Shown one piece after another: positions 1 to 9,904 of a DNA stretch of 64,000 nt. The stretch spans positions 1-64,000 of the forward strand of contig CM035307.1 of NCBI GenBank assembly GCA_002900995.3, given 5' to 3'. Under the pieces are notes generated by a model. It was not told where the DNA came from. It did no database searches and saw only the letters and a program-made list of their open reading frames with translations. The DNA is from Ganoderma boninense. Its lineage: Eukaryota; Basidiomycota; Agaricomycetes; Polyporales; Polyporaceae. Position 1 is the first letter of the stretch. Every line of letters begins with the position of its first letter. The position numbers and the translations under genes are program-made.

Positions 1-1014
1 TGGTAGGTACGTCAAATAGGCACGCAGAAGAAGGTATAGGAATGGTTTCACAAACACCTTGACGGCCGAAACACCTCGCAAACGGACCCGTGTTCGAAAG
101 AGAAAGTTTGGCTAGCGAAAGAGGAACGCCTGGGACGCGAAGGCGCTGGATTTTGAAAATCAGGCACCGCCCGTAGCTCCCATCAATTTGCGGATGCCTT
201 CAATGTCTACTGAAATTGACACCTCCGACTTGGAAAACTGAGCGGGATCGCGCTAACGAACCCGGCGCATCAGCACGAAAGAATCCCGCCGCCTTCGCTG
301 CCAACTTCCGGGCTTCGCCGATTCCCGCAATATGGTCCTTGATTCAATTCGCTACTGCACTGCGGCCCGGAACCCCACAATTGCAGGCTACAGGCCTGGA
401 TCGATGCCAGACTACGCCACGATGCTCCTGACAGCATGAATGACTCGGATAAATGACATGTGGGCGGCAGGCCAGGGCCCCAGCGCTGAGCGCTAGGCTC
501 CTGTTCTGGCATCCGACTCTCATGCGACTGATATCCAATTGCGTCTAGAACGCACCCTACTCCAACGGTGCACACCGACGGCCTTCCAGTGACTTCGCCT
601 GTAAGCATGCTCGTGGGGAAGCATGACCTGGTCGCAGCTTGGTCGCAGCCAAGTTCCAACGCAGCACTGCCCAATCGTGTGCGATCCGGTGCGGCGGCTT
701 GTGTCCGTATATGGACCCCCGCGACCTGAGATCACAGTCGCCCAGTTACCGTGCCCCACAAGCGGCTTGTTTGTCGGAGCTGACCATGCACCTGAGTGTC
801 AAAATAATCATGGAAGTGTGAAATCGGGGGTCTGGTTCTCCCGCCTCACGATATCTGCCAGATTGTCTGCCCTATAGGTTATTGTACTTATGAGCGTGGA
901 TCGTCGTAAGTACTTACTTAATGCGCCAAGCTAATTATCATGAAGGACTGCGTCCCGATAAAGTCGGCGACGATGACTAAGTAGCGCCAGACTGGCTCTG
1001 AGAAGTCAGCACCG
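1..1014. other. No recognisable gene
   Basis: Only short overlapping open frames occur on both strands, without recognisable domains or plausible spliced structure. I see nothing supportable here apart from the last few bases. From about 1015 the sequence matches the far edge of the inverted AT-rich block near 60.19 kb. Confidence 0.5.
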
Positions 1015-1023
1015 TGGGCAAAT

Positions 1024-1069
1024 GGATGACTTCCCGTAAGAATCTACGGACGTCCCAACGTCCGTAGAT
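1024..1069 (+). repeat. Harbinger left terminal inverted repeat
   Basis: The first 30 bases match the reverse complement of the right end exactly. Bases 1044-1067 also form their own palindrome (CTACGGACGT-CCCA-ACGTCCGTAG), a hairpin in which the CTACGG motif faces both ways. Further CTACGG/CCGTAG motifs follow at about 1090-1145 and could be subterminal transposase binding sites (inference). Confidence 0.9.
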
Positions 1070-1213
1070 CATTTTTCGGAGTTTGAATAGATCTACGGCA
1101 GTGAGGCGCCGTACCGTAACGAATGTACGACCTGCCGTAGATACGGCCATAGATTAGCTTGATCCAATTCATCCAGGTCTCCTCCAATTCCGCACTCGCC
1201 CTGAGTCTCCCAC

Positions 1214-2560
1214 ATGTTGTATGACCAGCTCAGCAACAGTTCATCCGAGGAGGAGGAAGAAGACGAACTTGCTATTGCAGCAGCAGGTTTGATCGTGCTC
1301 GGTGCCGAAGAAGCTCGTCTCCACCGCGCCGAACGACGTCTTCCAAACCGACGCTACCTTCGCCGGCCGCAGTTGCTTCCATCCCCCAGGGAGGCTACTC
1401 CATGGCAAGCCTTATACGACAGCCGCGACGATCGTGCGTACATCACCACTATGGGAATCAACTGCGAGACCTTCGACTACATCCTGGACAGCGGTTTTGC
1501 TGAGCAGTGGGACGGCTCCCCAATTCCTCGATCAGACACAAACCCGGATGGAAATCCCCGCCTCGGGCGCCGCTCTCTTTCTGCTGAGGGTGCGCTTGGC
1601 CTTATCCTCCATTATATCACCTCCGCCATGCCCGACACCGCTTTGCAACAAATCTTTGCCCTTATCCCGACAACCGTCGCTCGTTATCGTGCCTTTGGCT
1701 TGAAGATCCTCCTGAAGACATTGAGAGGTCTTCCGGAAGCTGCGGTGCAGTGGTGGTGTTCTGCGGAAGAGTGCGAAGAGGACAACAACCTCATCCTCGC
1801 CCGACATCCACTTCTCGACGGCGCGATCGGCTGCATCGACGGGCTCAATCTGCTACTTGCCACATCCGATGACCCCGATATCGAGAACGCCACTTATAAC
1901 GGGTGGCTTCATGGACACTACACGAGCTGTGTTATTGTTTTCTCCCCTAAAGGTATATTTACGCCATGCTGCTTGTAACATGAGGGGGATCAATTGACAA
2001 TATTTACAACTCGAACAGGTGTTGCCAAGTCATGTGTCCTCAATGCACCCGGTAGTTGGCATGACGCAAAGATTGCCCGGTCAATCTACCACAAGCTCGC
2101 AAACAAGACACCGGAGGGATATTACCTTGTTGCTGACACGGCATTTCCGCGAGGCGCAAGATCCATTGCTGGCCGCATTCAAGCTCCTTTGAAATCTGGT
2201 CAGCGTGTTCCGCAGGATCCTGTCGAGCGCGAGGCCTTGCTCTCACGCGACCGGGAGCTGCTATCTTATCGGCAGTCAGCAGAGTGGGGAATGCGACAGG
2301 TACGGTCAGCGTTCGGGCGCCTGCGCTTGCCATTGGACGTTAACGATCCTGTCGGACGTGGTGAGCTAATAGAGACATGCATTCGTACGATGAATCTTCG
2401 TGCTATCCGGGTTGGGATCTCACAAATACGTACAGTATATATGCCAATTTGGCAAGAAGCTGAGGATACTGATATTTGGAACAACTTCGAGAATGTGCTA
2501 TTCGGTGATATACGTCGACGTGACCGTGTAGCTCGTTTCCATCGTATTGTAGTTGAGTAA
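1214..2560 (+). CDS. Harbinger-type DDE transposase (HARBI1-like)
   Basis: Predicted nuclease that cuts and pastes the surrounding element. Two exons, 1214-1952 and 2019-2560, with a 66-nt GT-AG intron, give about 426 aa. The first ATG is followed by a Ser/Glu-rich N-terminus. The DDE catalytic set of the PIF/Harbinger nuclease is visible: Asp in GCIDG, Asp in LVADTAFP (exon 2) and Glu in SAEWGMRQVRSAFGRLR. The family motif LNAPGSWHDAKIA is restored exactly by the splice, which supports the intron. A HARBI1-like transposase normally works with a MYB-type DNA-binding partner, supplied here by the convergent gene at 2851-4891. No frameshift or stop was found. Confidence 0.92.
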
Positions 2561-2850
2561 TTCTCACTGTTCACACACGCGGTGGCTTTTATTATTTACA
2601 AAGAATGATATATTTGCAAGAAGGTGAACTATTATGTGTACTTTGGATAATGAAAGGGTATGCAACGTACACTAGACACTATAACGAGTCGGAAGAAGGG
2701 CGATAATAAATATTAAGGCGAGCTAACAATAAATAGTAGTAGTAGGGACCGTGTAGAAACAAATCTATGTGAAGGCGTTGTGTGTTTATATGTGTATAGA
2801 GGCGGAGGGAGTGATTAGGTAGGCATAGTGCTAGTAGGAGAGAAAGGATA

Positions 2851-4891
2851 CTAGAAGGGTCGTGACGACGGACCAGCGTGGGGGTGAGATGCATCATCGC
2901 CGGTGTAGCGACGGCGGCGGGACGGCGTCAAAGTCAAGGTGAGCGAAGTCAAGCCGTCGTCAGTAGTACGCGAGGTGGAGGCCACTGTAGCGAGAGCATC
3001 GAGGGCACTTCGGGAAGGGCCCTCAGAGGTAGACGATGTAAACGGAGTCTGAGCGGTGTATGTGGGAGAATGTACAGGGGAATAGGGGCGACGCGGAAGC
3101 TCGAGGCCAGGAATGGGAGACCTACGATCACCAGAACGTCCATCTCCAATGTTCACATGCTGTGGAGCATCGTCCCAACCTGCGTGACGACGGTTGGTGG
3201 ACGATGACGGACCAGGGGATCCCAATTGATGGAGATAATCATCTCGCCGACCAAAGCGAGGAGGGGTGCGAGGAGGGGAATACATTGAGTTCATCTGGCC
3301 GTAGGAGCGAGAGCCGCCGTGCGAAAATGCCGAGGGGTAATGCATGGCTTCATCCCCATGACGAAAATAGCCAGGGTATGGGAAGGGAGGAAAGGCAGGC
3401 ATCTGGCGCTGCATGGCCTCGGCCGTGTCGACGCGGGACTGAAGGCGCAGCATGTCAAGTTGGAATTGAACGCACTTGTTCTGCAGCTCGGTATTCGCGG
3501 CACGGAGCTCCCGGTTCTCGTCGTTGACACGCTTGACTTCATCTTGAGCAAGCTTGCGAGCGAAACGTGACTCGTCGCGAGCCTCGCGTGCAGCTGGATC
3601 GAAGGTGGCAGCCATGGAGGCCATCAGACCATTGAGTTGAGAGCGGCGGTTGGTCCCTGGCGTACGGGTAGACGTGAACGTCTTGAGCACAGGAGCAGCC
3701 TCCGTGATCGCTGCATTACCCCGGGCGCTGGCCTTCGCTGAGGAGACAGGCTCGACGGTGTTGAGCTCGTCGTCTTCGGAGGCTAGCACATCGTCGTCAA
3801 CGTCGATCACGCCGGATGCTTCTTCAATCGCAGCCTCGATCTGGATGGCGCGCTCGATGTGAGGGGGAATCTCAGCCACTCCGGTGGGCTTCTTTGTACG
3901 AACAAGCTGCCAGAGAAATCAAGTTAGACTGGACATCTTGCCGCTGTACCAAACGTAGACTGACCGCCTCGAACTTTGTCTTCAGAGGCTTTTGCTCGCG
4001 AGATGGCCGGCCCACCGTATTTGCTCGTTTGTTGAAGGCTGAGGTGACACGAGCCCACATATCCGCACCGGCAGGTAAGATCTCCTCAACGACGTCGAGG
4101 AGAATGTCGATGTCCGTCATGTTGTAGTTGCGTGAACCTGACTGACGCCCCATGCGTGGCCCGCCCTCGTCCTCGTCCTCATCCTCGTCCTCCTCGTCCT
4201 CGTCCTCATCCCTCGCCTTCGCTTTTCCCTTTCCCTTTCCCTTCCCCTTCCCCTTCCCCGTCTCGCTATCCTTCTCCTTCCCCTTTGACTTGCTCTTCAG
4301 TCCCTCCTGTTTCGGCGCAGCCGGCTTGGCTTTTTTTCTCACGGCACCCGAGTCCACGTCGGTCGGAGGCTCCCGCTTCTTCTGCTGGTTGGCTGATGGC
4401 TGTTCAGTCACTGCATTGGCAGCCGATGTGACTCGTGCCGGAGCTGCGGGTGCATGGACGTCGGAAGACGAGGGTGGCAGGTCAGGGTGGTAGTCGCCCG
4501 TGAGATTGTTGTCGAACAAAGAATCGGACACAGGTGGGAATGGATTGAATGTATTGTAATGAAGGTTATGGTTATTGGTGTTGGATGGGGAAAACGAGCG
4601 TGAGGGTAAACGGGGCCCGGGGATCGCGGAGGACCAGGGTTGATAGGACGTGGCAACGGAGGGCCTTGACGCGGAGGCTGCGAACCATGGGAAGCGAGCA
4701 CGAGAGGGCGCCCCGCCGAAGATTGACTCTCGTCCGGGTGTTCGGGCTTCCACACCCACAATGAGAAGCCTGCTCGGATGCTCAGAAATGGTACATACCA
4801 CATTCCAGCTCGATATTCCCGGCAAACGAGGCCATTGGCCACCATGTCCTTGTCGATATCCCATATTAGGGTTGTATTCCGGGGGATCCAT
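2851..4891 (-). CDS. MYB/SANT-like DNA-binding partner of Harbinger transposase
   Basis: Two exons, 4891-3965 and 3906-2851, with a 58-nt intron (GTCAGT donor) give about 660 aa. After a Pro/Ser-rich N-terminus there is a lysine-rich stretch with repeated GK pairs, then an acidic DEDEDEEDEDEDEDE run. Next comes a SANT-like helical segment around NMTDIDILLDVVEEILP and the W of ADMWARVTSAFNKR, crossing the splice into KTKFEA/LVRTKKPTG. A coiled coil follows (about residues 420-480, ESRFARKLAQDEVKRVNDEN), then a Pro/Ser-rich tail. MYB-like proteins of Harbinger elements bind subterminal repeats and bring the transposase to the nucleus; that role is by family. The basic and acidic tracts create a long spurious serine-rich frame on the other strand. 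Confidence 0.85.
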
Positions 4892-5235
4892 CGGAAGTGA
4901 ACAGCAGAAAAGATGAGAGGTATGATTTAAAAATTATCAAAGAGTGGATGAAAGTAGGAGGGTCGAAATGAGACAAGCGAGCGAGGGAGAGGCGAGGAGA
5001 GAGTGCGCCCTGCGGACCCTCGCAATTTTCGAAATGAGCGTCTAATACATGTCAGCGGAGAGTCAAATCCTTTCCTTTTGGGGGCACAGAACTGCATCTA
5101 CGGCCGGATTTTGGTCTGGAAAGGGGGGTCGACCCCCCCTTCCAGACCATGAGCGCTTGCAGCATCTACGGAGCACCTGCAGAACAGCGGAGTCTGTATC
5201 GGACTCGGCATCTCGGCGGATAGGACAGATTTTGC

Positions 5236-5281
5236 ATCTACGGACGTCCCAACGTCCGTAGATTCTTACGGGAAGTCATCC
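5236..5281 (-). repeat. Harbinger right terminal inverted repeat
   Basis: Inverted partner of 1024-1069. The outer 30 bases are identical; the 4-base loop of the internal palindrome is in the opposite orientation. The AAT target duplication follows immediately at 5282-5284. Confidence 0.9.
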
Positions 5282-6785
5282 AATGTCGATAAAACCGTAG
5301 AACTGACCTAGATCTTATCATGATTACTGATCAAATCTAATCAAGCTTGATTTACTGAAATTACTAAGAAGATCACTGGGGCTCAAATCAAAGTAAGTTC
5401 TCTTCTAGTTCATGCCTGTCTCTCTTAACTAATCAGTGATGTGTCTGAGAATACACCTTTGTTCTTTTCGAGTACAAATCAACATAACATCTCAGGTTAA
5501 AGCATTGCAATTGTCTTCAGCAGTTCCTAGACCTTTTTGTAAGACAATTTTAAATAGGATCTACCAAGGTCTTTCTAGATCATTATATATATGGTTACAA
5601 TAATATCAAAACACCTTCAGTGACAACATTGTTACTAGCTTCTTGACAAAAATCTTTGACTTGAGCCAAGACCACATCTATAATGTGATACAAGTAATTT
5701 ATTTGTCAAATCAAGCATAGCTTTTCACACTATTCAACAAAGTTACTCAAGCTTTGATTATAATCAATACCTTTGTTGATTCCCCTACCTTACTTGCATA
5801 TAATTCTATCAGAGATTAACAGCCTTTGTAATAATATAAAGTGATCATTTAAGTAAGATCTCAACAAGTTCTAAATAAGTTTGTCTCTATTTCAATAGAT
5901 TCTAGAATCTGTAATAAAATTTATATTATAGCTTACTGTTATAGAAGACTGAGTAAGAGCCAGCATAGATCTGACAGTATCTATAATGACTTTTAGTTAT
6001 CTTTCTTGTATAAATATCCTAGACAGGGTAAGCTAATATCTAGGTATGCTCAAGTTCAATTTAATAGCCTGATTTTACTTTGACCTTACTTGAATAGAGA
6101 GAGCTGATGGCATTGATCTTACTGTAATACAAACCTGATTTTCCTTGAATAGAAACCTGATGTTACTTGGATTTTACTTGAATAGAACCTGTCATTGACT
6201 ATTAAAGTAGTATGACAATGTTCATGAAAGCTAAGAATATAATTGACCCTCATTGTTGACAATTAGTGGTAGTGGATTATAGTTGTTGACTATGTGGACT
6301 ATTTACTGAGCATTGTAGTAGTTGAGTATTTGTATTCAATGAATGGTGTTGACTATTGATCTATAAAAGTGAATTATAGTTGTTGAATCCTGAAATGTCT
6401 CATAAATGTTGTTGACTCTCAGCATAATAGTGTCTAATGGATGTTGAATATTGATGTACTGAAGTTTCTAATGAAATTTATTGACTATTAATAGTAGTAT
6501 TTTATATGTTTACTATAGATTTTATAGAGCATTTGATAAATGTTGTTGACTATTGACTCTACATTATAGTGTCTAATGAATGTTGTTGACCATTCCATCT
6601 ATATAATACACTGTTCAATGAAAAACACAATATTGACTGGGTGGACACTAGTGTCTCATAGCTTTGACCATGCACTAGTTTATCAATTGAAAGTTTTCTA
6701 ATGATTATAACTGTTGATTATTGATGCTAGTGTGAACATAATAGCATCATGTTATTGCCTAATGTACTAGTATATTAAAGCTTTC
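5282..6785 (+). repeat. AT-rich, CpG-free block D (left copy)
   Basis: About 1.5 kb, strikingly AT-rich and with no coding frame. It is the reverse complement of 58678-60197, near-identical by eye. In 5300-7370 I find a single CpG (5469-5470), whereas neighbouring DNA is CpG-rich. That is the signature expected of long-term cytosine methylation and deamination of a silenced repeat. The left copy was entered by the Harbinger element about 15 bp from its outer edge: bases 1015-1023, left of the transposon, still match the other copy. Confidence 0.85.
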
Positions 6786-7353
6786 TTGTATATAAGATAG
6801 TGTTCTGTATAGAATTTGGGTATTTGATCACAACTGCTTGTTCTCTAGCAGTCTCCAACATATAGTATATTCTGATGACCCTTCTAAATTCCTCCAACTT
6901 ACACTGCTTGTAGTTGTATTAGTGTACAGAATGATGAATCACTAGCATAACTGACTATCAATAGTGCCAGAGACACTAGTAGTGTCAACACAGTCAATAT
7001 TATGTTTTTCATTGAACAGTCTGTTATATAGATGGAAAGGTCAACAACATTCATTAGACACTATAATGTAGAGTCAATAGTCAACAACATTTATCAAATG
7101 CTCTATAAAATCTATAGTAAACATATAAAATACTACTATTAATAGTCAATAAATTTCATTAGAAACTTCAGTACATCAATATTCAACATCCATTAGACAC
7201 TATTATGCTGAGAGTCAACAACATTTATGAGACATTTCAGGATTCAACAACTATAATTCACTTTTATAGATCAATAGTCAACACCATTCATTGAATACAA
7301 ATACTCAACTACTACAATGCTCAGTAAATAGTCCACATAGTCAACAACTATAA
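6243..7353. repeat. Large AT-rich hairpin
   Basis: The arm at about 6243-6650 is repeated in reverse complement at about 6966-7353, separated by roughly 300 bp. Shared landmarks are GGACTATTTACTGAGCATTG in the left arm and its complement CAATGCTCAGTAAATAGTCC in the right arm. The distal copy of block D (58.7-60.2 kb) has only one arm, so the second arm is a local addition. No open frame. Confidence 0.85.
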
Positions 7354-7379
7354 TCCCTTCCACACTGATTGCAACTATC

Positions 7380-8424
7380 AGCGTGAGGCCGTTCTCTAGT
7401 CCACCAAGCGCATACCTGTGCAGGCAAGACCGAGGAGGCAAAGAGGCCCGGGACAGCGATGAAGCCCGGGACAATTGCTCAAAATCGCTCGGGACTCGCC
7501 AGAAAACGAGTACAGGTCTTCGTGTAGAAGACAAAGCATAGCCATTGGCCTAGTAGACATGCACGGATGTGATGGGCTCACCTGCCGCAAACGGGTTGAG
7601 CGATGAACGTTCCGGTGGCCACGTCTGGCAGCTGGTTGAGGGGTTGCACGTCTAACACACCCACCAGCCGCACTAGGGGCGCAGGGATGGGTCATGGAGG
7701 GGAGGGTCGCGGTCATAGCGAAGAACAGAGCACTACATGCTCGGGAGAACAACCGTCGTGGGCCACGGCGGAACAAGGGGCGAATGTGAGGTCAGGCCGA
7801 TGGTGCACAGATTGAGAAGGCACCTACCTGAGTATTCCAGGCGCCGAGCTGGTCCACGACGACTTGGCGGGGGCTCCATGGTGGGTGCCGAGTAGACGGT
7901 CTGGTTGCCAGGTCGCGCGCGCGAGCTTGTCCATTCAGATGACTGCGAAGATCCAGAGCCAGAATACAGAGGCTGGGCACCTGGGGGCCAGAATGTGGGT
8001 CGATGGAAGCAGTCGGAGAAGCCCTCGTCATCGCGCACCTGTGCCCGTTGGAGCCGTGTGACAGATAGCCTTCGGTGTCGGAATGAGTGCTGTCGACGAC
8101 GGATGTTGTAAAGGTGGACCTGGGACTCGACAAGTAGTCATTCGAGAGCCTCGTGCAGGAGTACTGTCGCCTGCCGTGAACATTCGGGTGCGTGTTGAAC
8201 ACAGGGAGATATGGATATGCGATCGACAGCCATACCTCAGAGTACATGGTCCGTGTCCTTTCTCGGACATCACCTCCTCAATAGCCATGCCGTTCCCGTG
8301 CTCGAATGCAGGCAAACAAGATCAGGCAACCTGTGATGCGGCAGGGTGACGACACATGTCAGCGAGATCGCAGAACGCAGGAGCACTCGGACGAAGACTC
8401 ACCATTAGCTGGCGTAGACGTCAT
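7380..8424 (-). pseudogene. Family X gene, left copy, degenerate
   Basis: Starts at ATG 8424 (MTSTPAN, then a GTGAGT donor), divergent from the RING gene at 8863. Several small exons can be read but not joined with confidence. Near 7460-7540 the minus strand encodes PVLVFWRVPSDFEQLSRASSL, similar to SVLSFYRIPEALRLSRAASL at about 57810 in repeat C'. The same family is therefore present here, in A' (truncated) and in both C arms. Function unknown; no domain recognised. The 3' end runs into the AT-rich block, so this copy may be broken. Confidence 0.45.
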
Positions 8425-9627
8425 TTATGGAGGAGAGTGCCGGGTCATGAGAGCGATAAGACGCGAAATCGTGGAGGGTCGAGGACGAGTGGGGTACAGA
8501 GTGCCGTCGCCTGACGTTACGACGACGAGTGAGATGAAGATGGAAGAAGATCGTTGAGAGACCGTGCGGTGCACAGTTTGCAAGTTGCAAGTAAGCGCCC
8601 GCCCATATCCCGATCTGGTACTGGCCAGTGTCTGGCCAGCCAGTGGCCTTCCGACTCGACCTCCACCATGTCTCGCCCATTTCTTCTATCCAGACCCCCT
8701 CGAACATTCCGCCGCTCCATCTCATGACTTTAAACTTTCAAGTACACTCATCAAAGATGGTTTTCAGTGGCTACAAAGAGCTTTGGTCATTCTCGACTTA
8801 TATCTTCGACTTACCTCTCCTTGGTCTCGCAACTGACGTCTCCCCAGAGCATCCTCGTCAACATGCACCCTACTTGTCCGATCTGCACAACCAGACTATC
8901 TCAGGACGTCCAGAACGAGAGGCCGGTTGTCCTGGACAGCTGCGGTAAGTCTTCAATCGGACGATCTGTCGTTCTTCTGTTGACGGTCATCAGGACATGT
9001 ACTGTGCGTCTCTTGTTTTCAGACGATCGTCCAGACAACGCGACCGTTCTGTCCGTTTCGCTGCAACACTGCTACAAAACTCGGCTTTGGAGACGGCAGA
9101 GTCCTCGAGATGTCCGTCAAGGAAAGTATTGTCGGCATCGACACGCCCCTTGCGGTTGAAAAGTACGTCTGTTCTGATGGATTATTTTTAAAGCTGTCTT
9201 TTTCATATCTCGACACCGTGTTCAGGCGAAAGGCGGAGATTGGCCGTGCTCAAGCTCGCGCTCGCAAGAATCGGAGGCAGACAAAGGAAGACATCCTTGC
9301 TATTTCCATCTTGATCCGCAACCAGGAGCGGTCACTCACCAACCGTCTGAAGTGCCTGGCTCGGGAGGCGGCGAAGGTCCAACGATTGAAGGACGAAGTC
9401 CCCAGAAGGCAGAAGGACTTGCGGAACGCTCAGGCTCGACTGGACAACGGCGAGGACCCGACGGAACCGGTGAGTTGCCTTCATATTTCGTCGCCCGCTC
9501 CCTTTGCTGACCATTCAGAATGCATCGTCATCGAAGGCATCCACTTCCGTCATCAGTCGCATGTCACCTCGCAAGGCTCGGTTGCCCCCGCGAGCCCCGC
9601 CCTCGAGGAGCGATGCCTCTTCGTGAC
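7765..9627 (+). repeat. Inverted repeat A (left arm)
   Basis: Reverse complement of 28637-30501, near-identical with scattered substitutions (for example ACA against ACG near 9037, synonymous). It contains the RING/coiled-coil gene, the divergent 5' part of family X and their shared promoter region. The inner breakpoint lies one base after the RING stop codon (9624-9626). The outer breakpoint lies inside the family X gene. Confidence 0.9.
8863..9626 (+). CDS. RING finger / coiled-coil protein (RING-1a)
   Basis: Four exons, 8863-8944, 8994-9162, 9226-9469 and 9519-9626, all GT-AG and in phase, give 200 aa. The N-terminus is a C3HC4-like RING: CPIC at residues 5-8, then DSCGHVLCVSC and CPFRC, so an E3 ubiquitin ligase role is plausible. 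Residues about 85-165 form a basic coiled coil (RKAEIGRAQARARKNRRQTK onward), followed by a Ser/Pro/Arg-rich tail. RING plus coiled coil without a recognisable B-box resembles a minimal TRIM-like layout. An intact second copy lies on - at 28638-29400. It is divergent from family X with about 440 bp between start codons. Confidence 0.85.
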
Positions 9628-9756
9628 GCTAGTGATTGTTCCTTTATGTTGTTTGGCTCGTCTTGTTGTAGATATGAAGTTCTGTCCGTTTCGCGGATTC
9701 TTTCTTAGGCCTGGCAGTTTATGTTGGAAATTCGCGGACTTCACTGAGGATTCGGT

Positions 9757-9763
9757 TATATAA
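9757..9763 (+). promoter_or_regulatory. TATA box of the CACTA-like transposase
   Basis: TATATAA, about 140 bp before the first in-frame ATG at 9905 and in otherwise non-AT-rich DNA. Position fits a core promoter element (inference). Confidence 0.45.
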
Positions 9764-9904
9764 GCGTGGCAGCTCGTCTGCGATCGAGCGGTTGAGAGCG
9801 CTTCTTACAAGATCGTGGTCGTCCGCCATTGTCCGACTCGATCAGCGACGCCATCGCCACTCCAGTCTCCACCAGCTACCCCCTCTCCGGCATACGTATC
9901 CTCA

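Larger units (their letters stand above)
1024..5281 (+). mobile_element. Complete PIF/Harbinger DNA transposon
   Basis: A 4,258-bp element bounded by terminal inverted repeats starting GGATGACTTCCCGTAAG and flanked by the 3-bp direct repeat AAT (1021-1023 and 5282-5284). Three-bp duplications are typical of PIF/Harbinger. It carries a DDE transposase on + and a MYB/SANT-like coiled-coil protein on -, convergently arranged, which is the usual two-gene set. The insertion is directly demonstrated inside this window: the inverted copy of the surrounding repeat at about 60160-60195 has the same flanks joined with a single AAT (60175-60177), so it is the empty site. Both reading frames are intact, so the element looks autonomous or recently so. 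Confidence 0.95.

Noticed and set aside
216..877. Overlapping ORFs in the first kilobase
   Set aside because: Several frames on both strands are equally open; no motif, splice pattern or similarity supports any of them.
4152..4493. Serine/phenylalanine-rich ORF on +
   Set aside because: It is the complement of the acidic and Gly/Lys low-complexity coding region of the MYB-like gene.
5282..7353. AT-rich block as a nuclear copy of mitochondrial DNA
   Set aside because: No mitochondrial gene frame, tRNA or rRNA-like segment was recognised, and the internal repeats and CpG depletion fit a decayed nuclear repeat better. A search against the organism's mitogenome would settle it.
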